A program made the position numbers and the translations under genes. The notes beneath the pieces are model-generated. The model was not told the origin of the DNA, did no database searches, and saw only the letters and a program-made list of their open reading frames with translations. 64,000 nucleotides of DNA from Trachythela sp. YZ-2020 (Eukaryota; Cnidaria; Anthozoa; Malacalcyonacea; Clavulariidae), in contig JADLSH010000212.1 in assembly GCA_016169945.1 (NCBI GenBank), forward strand, positions 466,001-530,000, read 5' to 3'. This document shows positions 30,298 through 42,212 of this stretch, in pieces (within the stretch, counting starts at the first letter, position 1; each line of letters opens with the position of its first letter).

Positions 30298-31939
30298 GGC
30301 ATAGTGTTAGTCCTCTCTACTCTTGGAACATAGGCTTGATATAATTTAACATCTATCATTGAAGCAAGCTATTTTTGTGTAAAAGTATGTTCCTGGTACT
30401 GCCAAATATCCACTTATCGGTAGCATGAGAGCATCATGGATTTACATTGACTGGTGCATAAACAATCAAAATATATCAACCAGGCATTTGAACATTTACA
30501 TGTAGTTGGACAATGGGCTCAGTGATTTTACATTCTTGGACATGTTTCGGATATGTGAAAATATATAAAAGTCATACGAATCTGACCATTTGTATCGATG
30601 AAACATTTCAGCTTACAAAATACAGCAGAATTTAGATACATGACTCTGATTGACAGTATACCAGTTAGTGATGACAAGGTCACAAGGATGCAATCTCTTG
30701 AACTCAAATAATATATTTAGAATAGGCAATACTTTGTTTTTTTTCTCCATTTTCACTGTATATGTATCAACATAATTATATTAAAATCTTATATGAAATT
30801 TGTACCTGATTTTTGAGGACAAGATGGGCTCTGAGTATTTAACTGCCAATCTGTCATATACAGTTGGTAAATATAAACATTGAAAGCCCAAATGAAATTG
30901 AAGATTTTGTATAGTACCATTTGCTGAAGTAATTTTAAATTGGAACTGTATTATTTTCAGCGTTTTAATTCATATATTGTCGCGGAAAATTCAAATTTTA
31001 AACGGGGACAGCAAGCTTAACATTCACGAACGAAGATTGCAAATATTTTCTAACAAAATCGCTCTATTACATATAAAACATAACAATAACCTTACCTGAA
31101 TATTATTCAGTAGTTGCCGATGTATTGCTTCTGAAAATCCAGTTTATCTTGACTGAATTGAATAGAATTTATTAACATGAACGAGGTCAATGAGGCCTAT
31201 TAAGATGCACATAAAAGAATATTTAAACTCATCTTAATTATGAAAGTGGTCTATAGAGCTCTTAAATTCGAACTTGAGCATACCGATATAAATTTCCCGA
31301 TATATTTCAATATTTTCGTAGAAATATTATAGCATACATGTGGATTTCTCAGTATAAGATTATTAACATATATATTAAGGTGGTCCCCTATAAGGAGAAG
31401 CAAATGGGGTCATATAAGGAGAAGCAAATGGGTTCAAAATAGCATTTGTGTAGTAATTGTGTAGTAATAGTACAGCCTTAAAAAGACATTCCATGTTGAA
31501 TTTGTCATTTGAAGAGATTTGTAAACAAACTGCTCTCCTGTTTTGGCAATTTGGCCAAAAACGGCCTCCGTGTTTAAAAATAAAAACATTACTCAAAATA
31601 ATTTCGTGGCAAAAACAGCTCTAAATTCTAAAAGGGGCTATACAGCCCATAATGTGACAAGACGGCCCCAGAGTTGTGTCTTGGCTCCTGTTAGAGCCAA
31701 AACGACCCCCTTTCAAATTGGCCCAAAACGGCCCCCTATGGCTAAAACGGCCCCAGAGTTGCGTTTTGGCCCCTGTCAGGGTGTCAAAACGGCCCCTGTT
31801 TAAAAGAGCCCAAACGGCTCCCTGGGGCTAAAACGGCCTCAGAGTTGTGTTTTGGCCCCTTTCAGGGCCAAAACGGCCCCTGTTTAGAAGAGCCCAAACG
31901 GCCCCCTGGGGCCAAAATGGCCCCAAAAAAATTACTGTG

Positions 31940-32660
31940 TATATATCATGAAAATGCCATGCTAGGAATTTTCAAAAATCTTTAACACGTACTATTTCAA
32001 CACCTAAGTTTGGTTCCCAGCTGTGACCTCCGCCGTTGCCGTCTTTAAAAAGACACCAATGTTTAACCCTTCGGTTCTTTGAAAGGTTATGGCAGATCGA
32101 CTTTCGTCGGACTTTATACATGATGTCCTCAATCAGTCATAGCCTTGAAGTGGAACCGTAATTATAGAAATATATAGCATAAACACAATTTTCTTTCACG
32201 CCATTATAACGCCTCTCCCGCCTAAATATAACCGACTTGTACTTGGTGTACTTTGAAATAAAATCGTTTAAAATCACTATATAGCTACGGAGGGGTAGGT
32301 GGGTACTCTTTCGGAGAAAAAAACTTTTTCGTAAATGCTCCAATGCTCGCGATTTTCCAACAACATATCGTTGCTATGGTGGTTGCTAAGGGACAAAATT
32401 TCAAACAAGCTGCTATTTTCCACTATTTATCCATTTTACGCCAAACAAACACAAAAATTAACACCAGAAAACGAAAAAGGGATCATTAATGATACATAAA
32501 ATGGCTAATTTCAAAATAGGATTTTCTTTTAAAATTTGGTATTGGACCACCTTAACTTCGGCAACGTAAGGCTTTGAAAACACAACATTAATAGACTTTT
32601 TAAATCAAATATAGCACTCTCTGTCATTAACCCTTATAAATTTATTTTTTTCGGATATAG
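31940..32660. other. Probable TRPA intron sequence
   Basis: Between the right end of element B and the acceptor CGGATATAG at 32652-32660. No further ankyrin exon or repeat is recognised. Confidence 0.5.
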
Positions 32661-32988
32661 CCAACATAATCAAACCGCGATTCACTTTGCCGTACTGTCT
32701 GGAAATCTTCATGTCGTACAGTACTTGCTTGAGAAAATGGAATTCCGGGCAATTATTGATTTTATTGACGACGAAGGGAACACCGCAGCTAGTTACGCAA
32801 CACAGAGTGGTTATGCAGATATACTCGCATATCTGTTGAATAATGACGCACAAATAAAAGCTGACAAGAATGCTAACAGACCCAACATCCTGGATTCTGC
32901 ATGTGGTTATTTTAAAAGTGGCAAGGATTCTATCTATACAATTATTATGTTTTGTATAGACAAAGGGGGAATTAAACTTCTTCAAGAG
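32661..32988 (+). CDS. TRPA-like channel, ankyrin-repeat exon
   Basis: Exon of a transient receptor potential channel of the TRPA type. TRPA channels are cation channels of the plasma membrane, with a long ankyrin array in the cytosolic N-terminus, that sense noxious chemicals or temperature. The frame after the acceptor GATATAG reads HNQTAIHFAVLSGNLHVVQY, then LLEKMEFRAIIDFIDDEGNT and AASYATQSGYADILAYLLNN. These are two ankyrin repeats (T-A-hydrophobic-H-F-A, G-N/Y-x-hydrophobic-x-V/I-x-Y-L-L), followed by ILDSACGYFKSGKDSIYTII and IKLLQE. The donor GAG|GTAATA at 32988 ends the exon in phase 0, which fits the next exon at 34875. Reading on past the donor meets a stop at 33019. Earlier ankyrin exons are not visible in the window. 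Confidence 0.75.
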
Positions 32989-33021
32989 GTAATAGAAAGT
33001 TTATGGACACAAACATCATAA

Positions 33022-34874
33022 TTACACCTAATCCATGTCTATTTTCTGTCTCCGTCTTCTCCTTGTGAAAAGTTTGAATGAATTCTTGTAGGTCCTTTGA
33101 ATGAAGGTCCTGTTTGAAAACCATTATGAAATGAAAAAGTTTTCCTGATTAAATATTATTACTACTAATTCTGCCTGTTATTTGCAAATATGCATGAATG
33201 CAAATACCAACTTTTATTCGTGTTCAAATAAGTTTATTAATTCAATTTCTGAATTCCGTGCTTGAAGTATAATGCATATATATAATAAGTTCCGGATAGG
33301 TTTTTATGAGGATGAATATATGATTTGTCGTTTAGAAACACCACGTTTGACGTTTATCTATTTCACATTGCTTTCGATTCGTTATAGCGTAGGTCTTCAT
33401 TAGTGCAAAATAATGTTGTAATTATATTCAATAATTCATGAAGAAAACACAAATAAATCATGACCCTAACGAAGCTCGTGCATCTGATTCATCTGATTTC
33501 AGCAAGAATATGATTAATACGAGTGTTTTGCTTGTGTTTTTATGTCTTAAGCCAGACCCAACCGACAATTTAAAGAAATAAAGTGCATGCGCAATACAAA
33601 AATCGAGAAATGAAAACATCTTGAATACCTAAGGATAGTAAATATATATTAACTACTAGAAATACATGCATGCAGTAACTCCTCGCCACAGCTAAACAAT
33701 GACAGTTCCCAGCATTATAGTAAGCTTTTTTTGTCGCAAAATCTGCTACGCAAAATGCAGGGAAAAGGCTTCTTGCTTTTGGAAATGCCGAGTTTGGTAT
33801 CTTCGATTCAGACACAATTTCCGCTTAAAAAAGCGGATTGGAATTTCCCTACCCCCCCCCCCCCCCAGCGGCATAAAAATGAACTTCTTGACAAAAGTGT
33901 TTTCGTTCATCTAAAATGAGTTTGAAGGGAAACAATACTCTATTAGTTTATAAGGAAAACTGTAAGGAAACAGGGAAATATATTTAGAGTTTATAGAAGT
34001 TCACTTTCACAGGTTTTTTTGAAAGATACGCAACGGAAATATTTTTCAAGTAGTGGAAGCACTGTAGTCATGACAACACCGACACAAAATAATACAAAAT
34101 GCTTAGCTGTGGAATTCCCGAATTTATGATGTAGGTTGTTATTATTCATTATACGAGCTTTAAACTAATGTAAAATTCAACCTTCCGTTCAAATATAACG
34201 TTTCGAAATGTTCACAAAACTAAACTGCATTTTACCGATAAAAATTCCTTTTTGAAATGAAATCAGTTTAAAATTATAAGCGTAAAAATGATTTCTTTCT
34301 CCTTTTAATTTAGACCTTTTTGATAACATACAATATTATACGATACTTTAACCGTAAATAAATGAAAAACTATATATATAAAACAGGAGTTTTTAGAACA
34401 AAAATATATCAACACTTTTAGTTTTAATAATATAACAAACCTGCCTCGATCATTTATCTCTTGTACTCTTATTATCTTTTTTGCTAAAGTTAAAGCGATA
34501 AGATCCGTACCACAGCTCTTCCTATATTCCTAGATATTTACAAGAAGATATTTACAAGAAGTAAATTTAAATTAAATGTCATATTTCATTCCTATTGCGG
34601 AATTATCATCAGACCAACTGATTAACAAATAAGTAAAGAGCGTTTATGCTTACTTGTAAATCAGTGGGTCTGATGGTGATTCTGCAATATAATCGAAATA
34701 TAACCGTAAATAAATATGCGCGGTAGCCTGCACCACAGTATATGCATCAGATATATTACATTTTTGCACTGATAAAAATCAGGTTTGCGTATCAAAAGCT
34801 TCACATGCAAATAAGTTAATGCCGTGTTTTCCATAGGACAAAATAACGCATAAATTATTTTTGTAATTTTTCAG
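33022..34874. other. TRPA intron; no second gene seen
   Basis: AT-rich intron sequence between two TRPA exons. It contains a small foldback at 34585-34700 (TTGCGGAATTATCATCAGAC mirrored by GTCTGATGGTGATTCTGCAA) and a C-run at 33855. No other coding sequence is supported. Confidence 0.55.
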
Positions 34875-35064
34875 TTGTTTGAAGATTCACATTTTGGTCC
34901 TGACGGTGTTTTGTCTAAACTGATCGAGGAAACACCCGACGTTGCCATGAGGATTTTTGACCTCTGTACTGATGAAGATATACATTCTACTTATCGTTCG
35001 CATGCCGAAAAGAAAAAAAAAAGAAAAATGTCATACTCGTTCTTTCCATTCAAACGAAAAAATC
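34875..35064 (+). CDS. TRPA-like channel, post-ankyrin linker exon
   Basis: Bounded by the acceptor TTTTTCAG (34867-34874) and the donor GTAAGT (35065). Phase 0 entry continues from IKLLQE with LFEDSHFGPDGVLSKLIEET-PDVAMRIFDLC. The pattern L-I-E-x2-PDVA-x3-hydrophobic-D-x-C matches the segment just after the ankyrin array in TRPA1 proteins (there LI-x-PDVA/C-x3-LDQC). A lysine-rich stretch (HAEKKKKRKMSYSFF) follows and the exon ends in phase 1. The next fitting exon is at 61135 or 61141, about 26 kb away. The left inverted repeat of a 14.6 kb transposon begins 155 bp past this donor. Confidence 0.8.
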
Positions 35065-35218
35065 GTAAGTACTATAATATGTATTAATTTAATGGTTCAG
35101 TTCATACATAATTGTTTAATTAGTTGATACTTGATTGGCTAGGAGAAGTGCAATTTTATGGATGAAATACAGGGTGACGTGAAATACCCCTCCCCCCATT
35201 ACATTTTGCGGCATTTCT

Positions 35219-35406
35219 CACCCATTTAGCAAACACCTCAACGGGTAATACCCATATTTCTCACGTGAGAACAAGTGGTATCGCCCGTGCCAGACTGTAG
35301 TTTCCGCCGCCTGGTGCGAGACGCCTTCGCATATCATTACCTATCAACCAATCAGAATCTTTCTTCTATACATTGATCAATTGCGATGAAATTTCTTCGC
35401 CATATT
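35219..35406 (+). repeat. Left terminal inverted repeat of 14.6 kb element
   Basis: CACCCATTTAGCAAACACCT, then CTCACGTGAGAACAAGTGGT (with the palindrome CTCACGTGAG), CAGACTGTAGTTTCCGCCGC, CCAATCAGAATCTTTCTTCT and GATGAAATTTCTTCGCCATA. It matches the reverse complement of 49639-49825 throughout and stops matching after CCATAT. Confidence 0.92.
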
Positions 35407-35887
35407 GATTTAATATTGAGGAGATCTGGGCAATGGAGATTCGGAAAGGTTGTATATGAATGTAATATTGTGAGTATAAATTATTATAAAAGGGAACAAG
35501 AATATATGACATCGAGACAGCTATTCTGAAAACGTTTTACGCCTTGGAAGAGAATATTCAGAATTGCATACAGAAATTTATAGCGAGAATGTCCACAGAA
35601 TACAGGCAAGAATTGATTTCACAACATCCAAATGGAGGTAAATAATAACAATATATAGCTAGGTGATTTCCTAGTATTAGTATTAAGACATGCTGTATTC
35701 TAATAGATCAGGACTCAGGAGCAGTATTTAACTAAATGCTGTTCTTAAAAGCTTTGTTAGATCTGTAAACGTAACTCATGGCTAGAAATCAGGGACAGTC
35801 AGCCGCGTATCTTCCGGGCTCGCAAGCAATGAATGCTCGACTCCGGAAGTCACTCTAATCAGAGTTAATTTCAACTGTTTGTTCGCG

Positions 35888-36848
<961 letters not shown>

Positions 36849-37235
36849 GCGAGCTTTCTGATAGATTTGGGTTAAGGAATGACAGCCATAGACAATTTCA
36901 TAAAAATATATCATATAAAAATATAAGTTAATAATTACAGTATAAATTATATATGTATCTAATCGAAACGCAGCTGTTTTCTGTGAATGGGAGTGGGGAG
37001 TGGCGGTAATACAGGGGGTCATACAAAGGGCGGATGCAGGGGGTATGCAGCGGAAGGGTTATACAGGGGGCGGGGAATATAGTGTGCCTAATCCGGTGCA
37101 ATAATTCGAATAAATAATCATTTATTCCTTTCAAACAGCAAATGATTAGAATGACATGTATAATGAGTTATTCGAATGGTCCACCTTTTCAGGACAATAG
37201 TACAATATATGTAATTTTAAATGAAACATATTCTG
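36849..37235. repeat. Spacer with short ATACAGGGGG-type repeats
   Basis: Between the two convergent genes. Around 37005-37075 a loose (G/A)ATACAGGGGGNG motif recurs four times. No gene. Confidence 0.6.
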
Positions 37236-38760
37236 TTATATTGTGCTGTAGGGTCTTTTTTGGTTTTCCTTGATTGCTGTTTCCCAATATTCACTGTTAT
37301 ATTTAACATAAGACCGCTTAAGTCGCTCACAATGCCGTAAGCCCCTTTGTCGAAATTCCAGCTTCAAGACATCAACTGCTGGTTCTTTTTTGTTTGATTT
37401 GCAAAGCACCACTTTCCTTGCTACGTCATTGTTCTTTTCCACGCCTTGTCCAGTAAAAGGTTTTATTGAATTATATCTCTCCCTAAACATTGGTATATGA
37501 TACACCATGGAGTGCATATATGGAGTGATAGATGCTCGTTTGTAACCATGGAGTTTATCCCTGATATATGTCAATTTGTTCACCCAGCATTTTGCCATGG
37601 TGAAGTAGCTAGTGACCATATCACTTGATGATTTTTGTTAGTAACGATACTATGGAGTTTATGAAATGACTCCCAAAGATCTACTACTTTTTCACATGTG
37701 TCTGGGTGAATACATTCATGTAGTTTACTGGGAAGTTCAATCAGCAACGTTTTTTTGTCATCCTCAAGAAGCCTGGTAAAATCGTACTGACCGGATGTCT
37801 TCCCATCTTCCGTTGTTTTTTCCCATACATCGCTTTTTTCTGATTTCTTTTTGCTGAAATTCTCTTTGGCATCCCATGTAACCATTTCCAGTACTAAATT
37901 GCCAATTAATTTGTCCATTACTCTTAAACGTAAATGTGATTCATCTAAGATAATGTGGTCTAACTCTATGCGAAGTAGTGGCTCACGCTCGCATAGATAA
38001 TGTGCTCGCATAGATAATTCCCGTAATGTGCGTTTCACTGGTGCAGAGTTGTACTTATCCAAATTAAAAACCATTTTCCATCGACTGTCTTTATGAACCT
38101 TGCACCAAATACATGCATAATTTGACGTTCCACATTTTATACCCATTACATTTAACAAAAATTTGTATTCCCATCAAGAAAAAATTCTAAATTATAATCT
38201 GTATTATTAATTGTAATTTGTTTGGATTCAATTAGATAATTTATTCCTTTAAAAATATTTCCAAATGAGTCTTTGATGTTTTCTTGTCCCCATCCGACAA
38301 ACTGTTAACACCACTGGTAGTAACTTCAGGGCTTGTATTTTTACTGTCAGCTACCAGCAAATGGTTTACACCAGTTTTTTCCTCTTGTGCACAAATGCTT
38401 TCAATCTGTAAACCGAAGAAACTAGAAAACCGTTCCCGGTTAGGTCTTAAATTGTGTATATATCTACTCACTTGGATTATCCACCAAACCCAGTATTCTA
38501 GAAAACCTAAAGCTGTTTTTTGCCTGGAAATAAATGTTTTCAGTGATCTTGACTTTTTTTCACATCAGATACATTCTTTCCTTCATTGGTAAACCAACAA
38601 TTTTTTTCCAAACAACTTATGTAATCTTCAAGCTGCTTATTTTCTTTTGTAGGTCATAAATTTCTTCATCCTTTTCCACCAAAGCATTAATCATTTCTTG
38701 ACAGAGATTCTCCAATTTCTCTTCACGTTTTTCGCAATTTTTCTTCCATACGTCCCAGGG
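37236..38760 (-). pseudogene. RAG1/Transib/CMC-like transposase, frameshifted
   Basis: Minus strand, read from 38760 down. A coiled-coil-like segment (EKLENLCQEMINALVEKDEE, LQKKISSL) comes first, then NSFRFSSFFGLQIESICAQE split by a SINE at 38432. LEFFLDGNTNF follows and, after a frameshift near 38165, VMGIKCGTSNYACIWCKVHK (a C-x2-C pair) and LDHIILDESHLRLRVMDKLI. After another shift near 37620 come PYMHSMVYHIPMFRERYNSI (H-x4-H) and KPFTGQGVEKNND. The Glu of GVEKNND is 20 residues after the second His. The same C-x2-C, H-x4-H, 20-residue gap and Glu occur in the RAG1 core, and a C-x2-C insertion is known in CMC transposases. The upstream catalytic Asp residues are not clear, and the DGN in place of an expected acidic site may be a loss. 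At least two frameshifts make it inactive. Confidence 0.6.
38432..38497 (+). mobile_element. 5'-truncated SINE with 10-bp target duplication
   Basis: The body of the SINE family at 2385-2546 (GTTCCCGGTTAGGTCTTAAA, TGTGTATATATCTACTCACT, GGATTATCCACCAAACCC), flanked by perfect CTAGAAAACC at 38422-38431 and 38498-38507. The tRNA-like head is absent. Removing the insert restores the reading across NSFRFS/SFFGLQ of the transposase relic. Confidence 0.9.
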
Positions 38761-38985
38761 CGCTTATATATAGGGCGGAGCAACGGCCTGAGAATTTTAG
38801 AGGGGGACACCAAATCAAAAAAATATATTATCATTTGAAATTTTGTCACCATTTGAAGTGACCAAACACACGCGCATTATCGATAATAAATTCTCTCTGA
38901 CAGGAAAATCTTTGCTAAATTCAAACTGGCTACGTATTTTTCTTCCATACGTCCCAGGGCGCTTATATGTAGGGCGGTGAAACGG
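38739..38985. repeat. Direct repeat of TTTTTCTTCCATACGTCCCA unit
   Basis: TTTTTCTTCCATACGTCCCA-GGGCGCTTATAT occurs at 38739 and again at 38936 (197 bp apart), followed each time by AGGGCGG. It is a local duplication or the edges of a small insertion. Confidence 0.75.
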
Positions 38986-39302
38986 CTGTGATTTTATTGA
39001 TCGACGTATGATGCGGCAGTGGCCTTGGGGCGAGCATGTTTTCGCGCGAAAATCCAAGCCAAACAGATTTTCATTTTTTGACAGTTTTGGCAATTTGTTT
39101 TCCATTTCTTTACTTATGAGAAGAAAATTATTCAAGTTTAAAAGTGAATTATTGGTTTTCCTATGGATACAATGTATTTTTGGTGTAGAAACCGTCTTGA
39201 GAAAGATTTAATGTGGAATATTAATGTCCTTGATGGCTCTTTGGCTTTCCCGATTTCCATGGCGGCAAAAATATATTTTTACAACGATGATAATAACAGC
39301 AC
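38986..39302. other. No gene assigned
   Basis: A minus-strand frame through 38815-39135 (ENKLPKLSKNENLFGLDFRA) could be a further upstream exon of the transposase relic, but I recognise nothing in it. Confidence 0.3.
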
Positions 39303-40130
39303 CTTATTATTATTATTATTATTATTGTTTACTAATATTTATACACGGTAGCATCTCAACCATAGTTCAGAATTATCTATAATTACATAGTATATTAAAA
39401 AGATGCAAGCAAAAATAAAAGGTTGATTTTCAGATGGCCGTGTGTTTAAATTTATAAAGTGGATATAATATGTATGTACAAGTAATTAAGAAAGTTAAAA
39501 TATAAAAAATATTAATAATTTGCAAAAGTAGTAGTAGTAGTATTGGATTTAAAACATGCATTAAAATTTTCTATTATCTTCGATATTGTTCCAAGCTGCA
39601 GCCCCTTTATAACTAAAGCTGCGCTTTAAAGCGTTAGTGTTGGGTTTGGGCAAGTTGAGAACATGATTGTTACTTCTTAATTCATACGTTTGATTCGTAC
39701 GGATTGTGAAAATTCCCGGAGGTAATCAGTTGAATTACTTTTCATTATTTGTATCATTAAAGTTTCTAATTGTTTCTCTCTCAAAAAAGTTTAGTTCTGG
39801 CAGCATCTGAGGCAGTTCCGTAGCAATCACCTGTGATTATTCGACCGGCTTTATTTTGAAGCTTTTGCAAAATATTTTGCAACGTTTTGGAACAATTATT
39901 CCAAACCAACGCACAATAATCAAAATAAGGTAAAACAATAAATGGTATTAAGCGTATCTTTATCAAATAAATATTTAGATCTCCGTAACATTCCTATCCC
40001 TTTAGCAGCTTTTTTGGCTAGCTTATCAGTATGGTCTTTCCAGGTGATGCATTCATCAACCACTACGTACGCCAAGCGTTTTGGTACTATTTTTCCTCTT
40101 GGGGTAACCTTATATACACACAATTGCTTA
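39303..40130 (-). pseudogene. LINE reverse transcriptase 3' end, truncated
   Basis: Minus-strand thumb and C-terminal part of a CR1/L2-like LINE: GKIVPKRLAYVVVDECITWK, HTDKLAKKAAKGIGMLRRSK and LFDKDTLNTIY. After a frameshift come LPYFDYCALVWNNCSKTLQN and LQKLQNKAGRIITGDCYG. The RT active site is absent. An (ATT)n tail lies at 39303-39328. Inserted in the 14.6 kb element. Confidence 0.82.
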
Positions 40131-40844
40131 TCATGCTTATGGCAACGAAGTATTCATGTATATGATAACTGGTTATGTGGCGATTAACCCATTAGCTGGC
40201 CAGATGCACTCAACTTTAGTAGTTTACTTTGTCTAACGCCAGACAATTTTACTCGTCTGGTCGCAAAGGTCTGAAAGTCGATGTGTAACTTGACAAGGGT
40301 AGGTTTCAATTCATTCAAGGGCAACCTCAAACGTTCTTGCCCATGAGAACAACATGTCAGTAGTACAAAGATATTTTCCTTCAGAAAGTATAAAACAAGC
40401 CTAGAAAACGTCCTTAGTTGAAGAGTATGTGTTAAAAAACCAAGCCAAATAAATGTATAAGATTTTATATGCGACTGACAAGTAATTTTAATACAGTATA
40501 AAGAGAGTCAAAGAACAAAATAGTAAATAAACAAACAGTAACAATACAAATGCAAAAAAAACAAATCAAAATACTTTTAGAAAACGTTAAACTAGATCCT
40601 AAAGATTACACTACAGTACTGAAACCAAGAGAACATATTCACTTTTAAACATTCTTGCTATAGCTATTGACCATTTATTTAGATTGAGAACATTTAAGCT
40701 TAGAAATTAGGTCAAAGTAATGCGAGGTTTTTGCAAGAAACTCTTTGCGAAGCGTTTTCACTTGTTGCCTCGTTGTCAATGTGTTTTCTTCGCCATTATT
40801 GCACAGAACGTCATGAAATTACATTTACATCCCTTGTTGTTCAG
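40131..40844. other. No gene seen
   Basis: Part of the 14.6 kb element; no recognisable coding sequence or repeat. Confidence 0.5.
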
Positions 40845-41038
40845 TCTGCTCGCAGACGTTGTTTATCTCTCACGCCAAGCGACGAAAAACAAACGTCTGC
40901 TGAACCGAGCGCCAGAACGAGTTCTGCTATTTTACAACGTCCATTTTGATCGTCTAATAAGAATCTCTGATATAAAAGCGTGATTCTTGTGAAAATGCAT
41001 AAATTTATTGCTGCCGAAGGCAGCATACTATTCTTGAC

Positions 41039-41590
41039 ATGGCAATGTTTCTCCAGAGTTCACTCGCCCCAGTCTTTTACGCCGATCTATGTATAGTCGA
41101 GATCGAGATCTTGCGTCTGTCAGTTGTCGGAATTCCGGGCAGAAAGTCGAGCTCAAGGAGAATTTTTAACATGGGGGGAGGGCGAGAAAATATTGTATTG
41201 CGCGCGCATGTTTTGTTCCATGTGATCTGCAATACACAAACATTTCCCGAAGAAACACAGGTAAGTATGGCTTTATTTCTTTCTGCCGATATTCATCAAG
41301 GCGATGAACTGTTTAGTGTTCATTCTAGAGGAAAGCAATGTGCTTTTATGAGTTTATCGGCGCTTCTTTCAGCACGAAATATTCCATTGTCCGCGTGGTC
41401 TAAAACAACATTTAATAATGTCTTAATACAAGGAGACAAAATGTATTTAAAAGCTCTGAGTAATGGCTTATTAGTCCTAGATCCTGGTGTAGAATATTTG
41501 TCTATAGATAACTTACCAACCATAGTTAGTGTTTATAATTCATGTACGATGACAAATAATATTAAATATCTACCCGTGGAGGTTAATTAA
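41039..41590 (+). CDS. Possible cysteine-protease-like protein
   Basis: A 183-codon frame; a second ATG at 41171 (MGGGRENIVLRAHVLFHV) may be the true start. The second half, SADIHQGDELFSVHSRGKQC-AFMSLSALLSARN followed by VLIQGDKMYLKAL and DPGVEYLSIDNLP, resembles a recurrent transposon-encoded domain with H-Q-G-D, R-G-K-Q-C and acidic turns. I associate this with OTU/C76-type cysteine proteases, with Cys in RGKQC as candidate nucleophile; this is memory of a pattern, not a search. No later His motif is seen before the stop, so it is truncated or spliced onward. CAG|GTAAGT at 41260 could be a real donor. It lies inside the nested inverted repeat. Confidence 0.4.
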   Translation: MAMFLQSSLAPVFYADLCIVEIEILRLSVVGIPGRKSSSRRIFNMGGGRENIVLRAHVLFHVICNTQTFPEETQVSMALFLSADIHQGDELFSVHSRGKQCAFMSLSALLSARNIPLSAWSKTTFNNVLIQGDKMYLKALSNGLLVLDPGVEYLSIDNLPTIVSVYNSCTMTNNIKYLPVEVN

Positions 41591-41606
41591 TTCATGTACG
41601 ATGATA

Positions 41607-42212
41607 ATTCCATCTCATTAGGCCCTTATAAGATGATGTAATATATCCATATTTTTTGTAAGTTTACCATATTTTTTGTAAGTTTGTCACAACCATAACA
41701 AGTAAATATACCATAATTTATCAACCAAATTTGGTTTTCATTTTCTGCCTCGACAGGTGGATGAATGTTACTTTGTCCACAACTGGCCCTGCCACAATGG
41801 GCAGATCAATAATATTTTGTGCCTCAACGGGCTCAAACATGCTTTCTTACAAGATATGTCATATGTCGGGTGGGCTGTTGAAATTCCTCAGGTGGGCTGT
41901 TGAAAGTCAGGAATTCTTCAGGGTTATAGAAAAACCCCTGTCCTCGATAGAGGGGGGGGGGGGGGTTACGGATTTTAAATGGAATAGCTCATTGTGATAG
42001 AACCTGTGGAGCGTGTTGAAGCACAAAATATTATTGATCTGCCCATTGTGGCAGAGCCAGTTGTGGCACAAAGTAACATTGACTGCCTGTTGAGGCAGAA
42101 AATGAAAACCAAATTTGGTTGATAAATTATGTTATATTTACTTGAAAAAAATGGTTGTTACAAACTTACAAAATAATATGGATATATTACATCATCTGTA
42201 ATGGGATGGAAT
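41607..42212. repeat. 600 bp foldback with two ~215 bp arms
   Basis: The left arm (41607-41836) contains GATGATGTAATATATCCATA, TAATTTATCAACCAAATTTG, ATTTTCTGCCTC and CACAATGGGCAGATCAATAA. The right arm (42003-42212) carries the same sequences in reverse, about 85% alike. The centre includes a G12 run at 41952. It begins 17 bp after the stop of the protease-like ORF. Confidence 0.85.

Larger units (their letters stand above)
26423..31939 (+). mobile_element. CACAGT-type element, copy B (5.5 kb)
   Basis: The ends are inverted: CACAGTAATTTTTTCGGGGC at the left; the right end read backwards gives CACAGTAATTTTTTTGGGGC, with a match of about 32 bp and one mismatch. TA flanks both ends (a possible 2-bp target duplication). 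Subterminal regions (26440-26765 and 31550-31930) are dense in GGGGCCAAAA/TTTTGGCCCC and AAACGGCCCC. CMC/CACTA-type DNA transposons have comparable ends, subterminal repeats and 2-3 bp duplications, but I recognise no transposase inside. It is therefore best called a non-autonomous or unclassified DNA element. It lies upstream of the TRPA exon at 32661, probably in an intron. Confidence 0.8.

Noticed and set aside
31543..31803. ORF in the GGCC-rich right end of the CACAGT element (also 60551-60811)
   Set aside because: It is a translation of short DNA subrepeats (AKTAP/RPP-like runs) with no protein character.
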